This document shows positions 4,705 to 7,149 of a stretch of DNA of 7,149 bases, piece after piece. The position numbers and the translations under genes are program-made. The notes beneath the pieces were generated by a model that did no database searches, had not been told where the DNA came from, and was given only the letters and a program-made list of their open reading frames with translations. Location: contig DUZB01000012.1 in NCBI GenBank assembly GCA_013349725.1, forward strand, positions 8,253-15,401. Reading direction: 5' to 3'. This DNA is from Deltaproteobacteria bacterium. GTDB lineage: Bacteria; Desulfobacterota; DSM-4660; Desulfatiglandales; Desulfatiglandaceae. Position 1 is the first letter of the stretch. The number at the start of each line of letters is the position of its first letter.

Positions 4705-7149
4705 ATGCCCGAAAACGAAACAAAGAAATCGAAACGCCCCTTGGGGATAGCGTTGCTTCGCTGGCTCCTGTTTTCCTTTTGTGGGTTCATCCTGTTTGTC
4801 GCGCTTGTTTGGGGAGGGCTTCAAACCCGATGGGCGAAAGATCTTCTGGCCGGGTTCATTGAAAAGGTCACGGCAGATACAGGCGACTACCGCGTGAAGG
4901 TTCAGGAGATTGACGGCCTGTTGCCATTCTCCCTGTTTGCCAAAAAAGTTGTTCTGTCAGGAGCGGATGGTGAATGGTTGGTAGCGCAGGGAATAGACTT
5001 TTCGTGGAAGATTTCGTCTCTTCTTGCCGGAGTGATTGATGTGCAGTGGTTCCGGATGGAACGTGTTGCCATCACTCGCATTCCCGCATCCGATGGAAAA
5101 AAACCGGAACCGGAATCGTCAGAAAAAAGCGCCTTCCCGTCGCTTCCACGCATTGTTCTTCAGGAGATGATAATCAAACGGATCGAACTGTCCAAAGAGG
5201 TTGCCGGGTCGCCCATGGTCTACAGCCTTCGAATGGAGGCGGAAACGGAAGACGGGCAGGTGAAAGTCGACGCCGCTCTTCAGAACCTGGACCACGCAGA
5301 CGATGCCCTTCGACTGAAAGCCTCTTATGGACTGGAAAACGAGGCCATCTCCGCGGAACTTACCTATTTCGAGTCCCGGGGAGGGTTGGTGGCCGGACTT
5401 ATGGAACTGGCCGATGCCGGAGAGATTCAGCTTACCTTAAAGGCGGATGGCCCGCTATCCGATTTGAAAGGGAAATTGAACCTGGAAGTGGGTCGTTACG
5501 GCAAAACCGATCTGGATTTTCATGTGGGTTTGAAGGAAACCATCACAGCCGCTCTGAACGGCCGAATCCAGCCGGATAATCGGATCGTCCCAGAGGATGT
5601 GGCCGAAGCCCTTGGCGGCGTGGATTTCGCGGTGCATGGTCGGGCGGTCCTTTCGCCTTCCCGCGTTCTTCAGTTGAGCGCCTTTACATTGGAAACGGAT
5701 ACTGCCGGCATTTCCCTCCGTGGCGTCGCGGACCTATCCGGGGAGACCATGGACTTGAATGGCGAGTATTCCGGTGTAAATCTCTCCCCTTTTCTTCGAG
5801 GAACCGGCATTAGCCTAAAGGATCCGGGAACGGTCCAGGTTGCAGCAAAAGGAGCTTTTGCAAATCCGGATGTGCGTGCGAACATCAAAGCGGGGACGTT
5901 GAACCTGCAGGGCGCCGAATTTCACGACATGGTGTTGGAAGTTGGCGCAGGTTTTGAAAAGGATTTTGCGGGACTGACCAAGGCGGATCTGGCTATCACT
6001 TCCCGGCAGATGCGAGTCCCACAGGCGCCCTGGCTCAAAGGCCCCCTGCGCATCAATTTGTCCGGAACCACATCCAATTTCACGGCATGGGATATCCGCA
6101 CGCTGCGGGTTTCGGCGCCCCATGTTGATCTGGCAGCAGACCGCATCGGGATCGACACGGAAACCGGAATATTCTCCGCCGATCTCAAGGCGGAAATCGA
6201 TCGTTTAGCGGCTTTTCTGCCGCCCGGTGATCCTGCCTTCAACGGGAATCTTAGTATTACTGCCCGGGCCGGTGGAAATTACGAGACCCAGGATATCGTC
6301 GCAAACCTGAATGCAAACCTCAGCAGACCGGTCGGACTTCCTCCCCTTGTCCTGGAAATCATCGGGCAGGAACTGACACTCAACGTGGAAGCCTCCATGA
6401 AAAAAGAGGTCATCCAACTGAAACGGGCCTCTATGACCTGGAAAGATGCCGAGCTGAAAACAGACGGTTGGTTAAACACGAAGAGGAACACGTTGGATGT
6501 GCAATATGATCTCCGATTGAACCGTCTGCCTCCTATGGCCGAAACGGGAGAAATGCGTCTGAGCGGAGACCTGGAAAGCCATGGCAGGATTGTGGGCGCC
6601 TTTGAGAAATTCAGTGCGGATGTGGGACTTTCCATGAAACATTTCCAGGCAAACGACCTGAAGGGAGAAAATCTCCATCTACAGTTGAAGGCTACAGGGC
6701 TTCCGGGCGCCCCATCGGGAGAGATGGATCTCAAAGGAACGGCCATGGATCAGCCTGTGTATCTGCATACCGGATTCCACTGGTCCGGCAAAACGCTCAC
6801 CCTTTCCGAAACGCAGGCTCAACTTCCCGGAATGGATTGGAAGGCGGAGCTGCAGATAACGCCTGCTGGAAACGAATTTTCAGGAAAGGTTCAAGGCGCC
6901 GTGAAATCCCTGAAACTTCTTGAGGTGCTGACCGGTATAAAAGCCCAGGCACAGGGGAATTTTGCGCTTCAGGCGGGAGCGCCCTCCAAGAGCGTCAAAT
7001 CAAGGCTCGACGCCTCGTTCAAAGAACTGAAATTCCAGGGCTACACGGCCGCCACCCTGGATCTTAAAGCAGAAATGGATGATCTGGAAAAAATGCATGG
7101 ACAGATAACCATGAATGCCACCGATGTGGTCCTACCGAACACCCGGCTG
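4705..7149 (+). CDS. tamB: TamB: inner membrane-anchored translocation and assembly module protein (3' end outside window)
   Basis: The ATG directly follows the tamA stop (TAAATG), and the frame stays open through 815 codons to the window edge. The N-terminus is a short basic cytoplasmic tail (KKSKR) followed by one hydrophobic anchor (about residues 13-39). The rest is a long periplasmic run of alternating polar and hydrophobic beta-strands with few helices, as in the AsmA-like/TamB (bridge-like lipid transfer) superfamily. Recurrent patterns such as GxVxVxAxGxxxxP and the L-x-G-x-L/V type strands are visible. E. coli TamB is about 1,260 residues, so roughly a third, including the C-terminal DUF490 domain that docks to TamA, should lie beyond the window. 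Identity therefore rests on architecture and on the tamA neighbour rather than on the diagnostic domain. The only purine-rich site upstream is AGGA (4689-4692) in the tamA end, so translation is probably coupled to tamA. Another AsmA-like protein is the alternative. Confidence 0.87.
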   Translation, partial: MPENETKKSKRPLGIALLRWLLFSFCGFILFVALVWGGLQTRWAKDLLAGFIEKVTADTGDYRVKVQEIDGLLPFSLFAKKVVLSGADGEWLVAQGIDFSWKISSLLAGVIDVQWFRMERVAITRIPASDGKKPEPESSEKSAFPSLPRIVLQEMIIKRIELSKEVAGSPMVYSLRMEAETEDGQVKVDAALQNLDHADDALRLKASYGLENEAISAELTYFESRGGLVAGLMELADAGEIQLTLKADGPLSDLKGKLNLEVGRYGKTDLDFHVGLKETITAALNGRIQPDNRIVPEDVAEALGGVDFAVHGRAVLSPSRVLQLSAFTLETDTAGISLRGVADLSGETMDLNGEYSGVNLSPFLRGTGISLKDPGTVQVAAKGAFANPDVRANIKAGTLNLQGAEFHDMVLEVGAGFEKDFAGLTKADLAITSRQMRVPQAPWLKGPLRINLSGTTSNFTAWDIRTLRVSAPHVDLAADRIGIDTETGIFSADLKAEIDRLAAFLPPGDPAFNGNLSITARAGGNYETQDIVANLNANLSRPVGLPPLVLEIIGQELTLNVEASMKKEVIQLKRASMTWKDAELKTDGWLNTKRNTLDVQYDLRLNRLPPMAETGEMRLSGDLESHGRIVGAFEKFSADVGLSMKHFQANDLKGENLHLQLKATGLPGAPSGEMDLKGTAMDQPVYLHTGFHWSGKTLTLSETQAQLPGMDWKAELQITPAGNEFSGKVQGAVKSLKLLEVLTGIKAQAQGNFALQAGAPSKSVKSRLDASFKELKFQGYTAATLDLKAEMDDLEKMHGQITMNATDVVLPNTRL

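Noticed and set aside
3838..4824. Long - strand open frame of 328 codons opposite tamA and the start of tamB
   Set aside because: It lies antisense to a clearly recognisable Omp85 barrel, shows no family motif, and is the expected shadow of a GC-biased coding strand.
5046..5579. 177-codon + strand frame within tamB
   Set aside because: It is out of phase with the continuous tamB frame and has the Arg/Gly/Ser-rich composition of a shifted frame.

Overview
This is an ordinary-looking chromosomal stretch of a diderm (outer-membrane-bearing) bacterium. The outer-membrane assembly pair tamA-tamB shows that the cell has two membranes. Base composition is moderate, and the mix of a YgdQ-like TerC protein, a DEAD-box helicase with a DbpA-type RNA-binding tail and a three-POTRA TamA would suit a Desulfobacterota/deltaproteobacterial genome. 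That placement is a guess from style, not from a marker gene.

Layout. At the left edge is the 3' part of a TerC-family membrane protein gene on the + strand; its 5' end lies outside the window. It converges on a DEAD-box RNA helicase gene on the - strand. The roughly 115-base gap between them holds a tandem heptamer repeat that abuts the helicase stop codon, and a small - strand open frame that looks protein-like but has no good start. The helicase is divergent from a + strand tamA-tamB operon, and the roughly 360-base divergent region carries weak promoter candidates for both sides. The helicase leader also contains two adjacent hairpins that share a sequence (a possible attenuator) and a 13-codon leader ORF whose stop overlaps the helicase start as ATGA. 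tamA is complete, and tamB starts on the very next base after the tamA stop (TAAATG) and runs off the right edge.

How the genes work together. TamA (an Omp85-family outer-membrane barrel with POTRA domains) and TamB (an inner-membrane-anchored, periplasm-spanning beta-rich protein) form the translocation and assembly module. It acts in outer-membrane protein assembly and, by more recent work, in moving phospholipids between the two membranes. The helicase is an independent RNA-remodelling gene, probably for ribosome assembly or mRNA turnover. The TerC protein is an unrelated inner-membrane protein of the metal-homeostasis type.

I found no mobile element, CRISPR array, RNA gene, phage gene or defence system. 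The most interesting points are regulatory or structural: the helicase leader, two long C-tracts in the tamA coding sequence, the odd tamA start region, and the repeat plus orphan reading frame between terC and the helicase.
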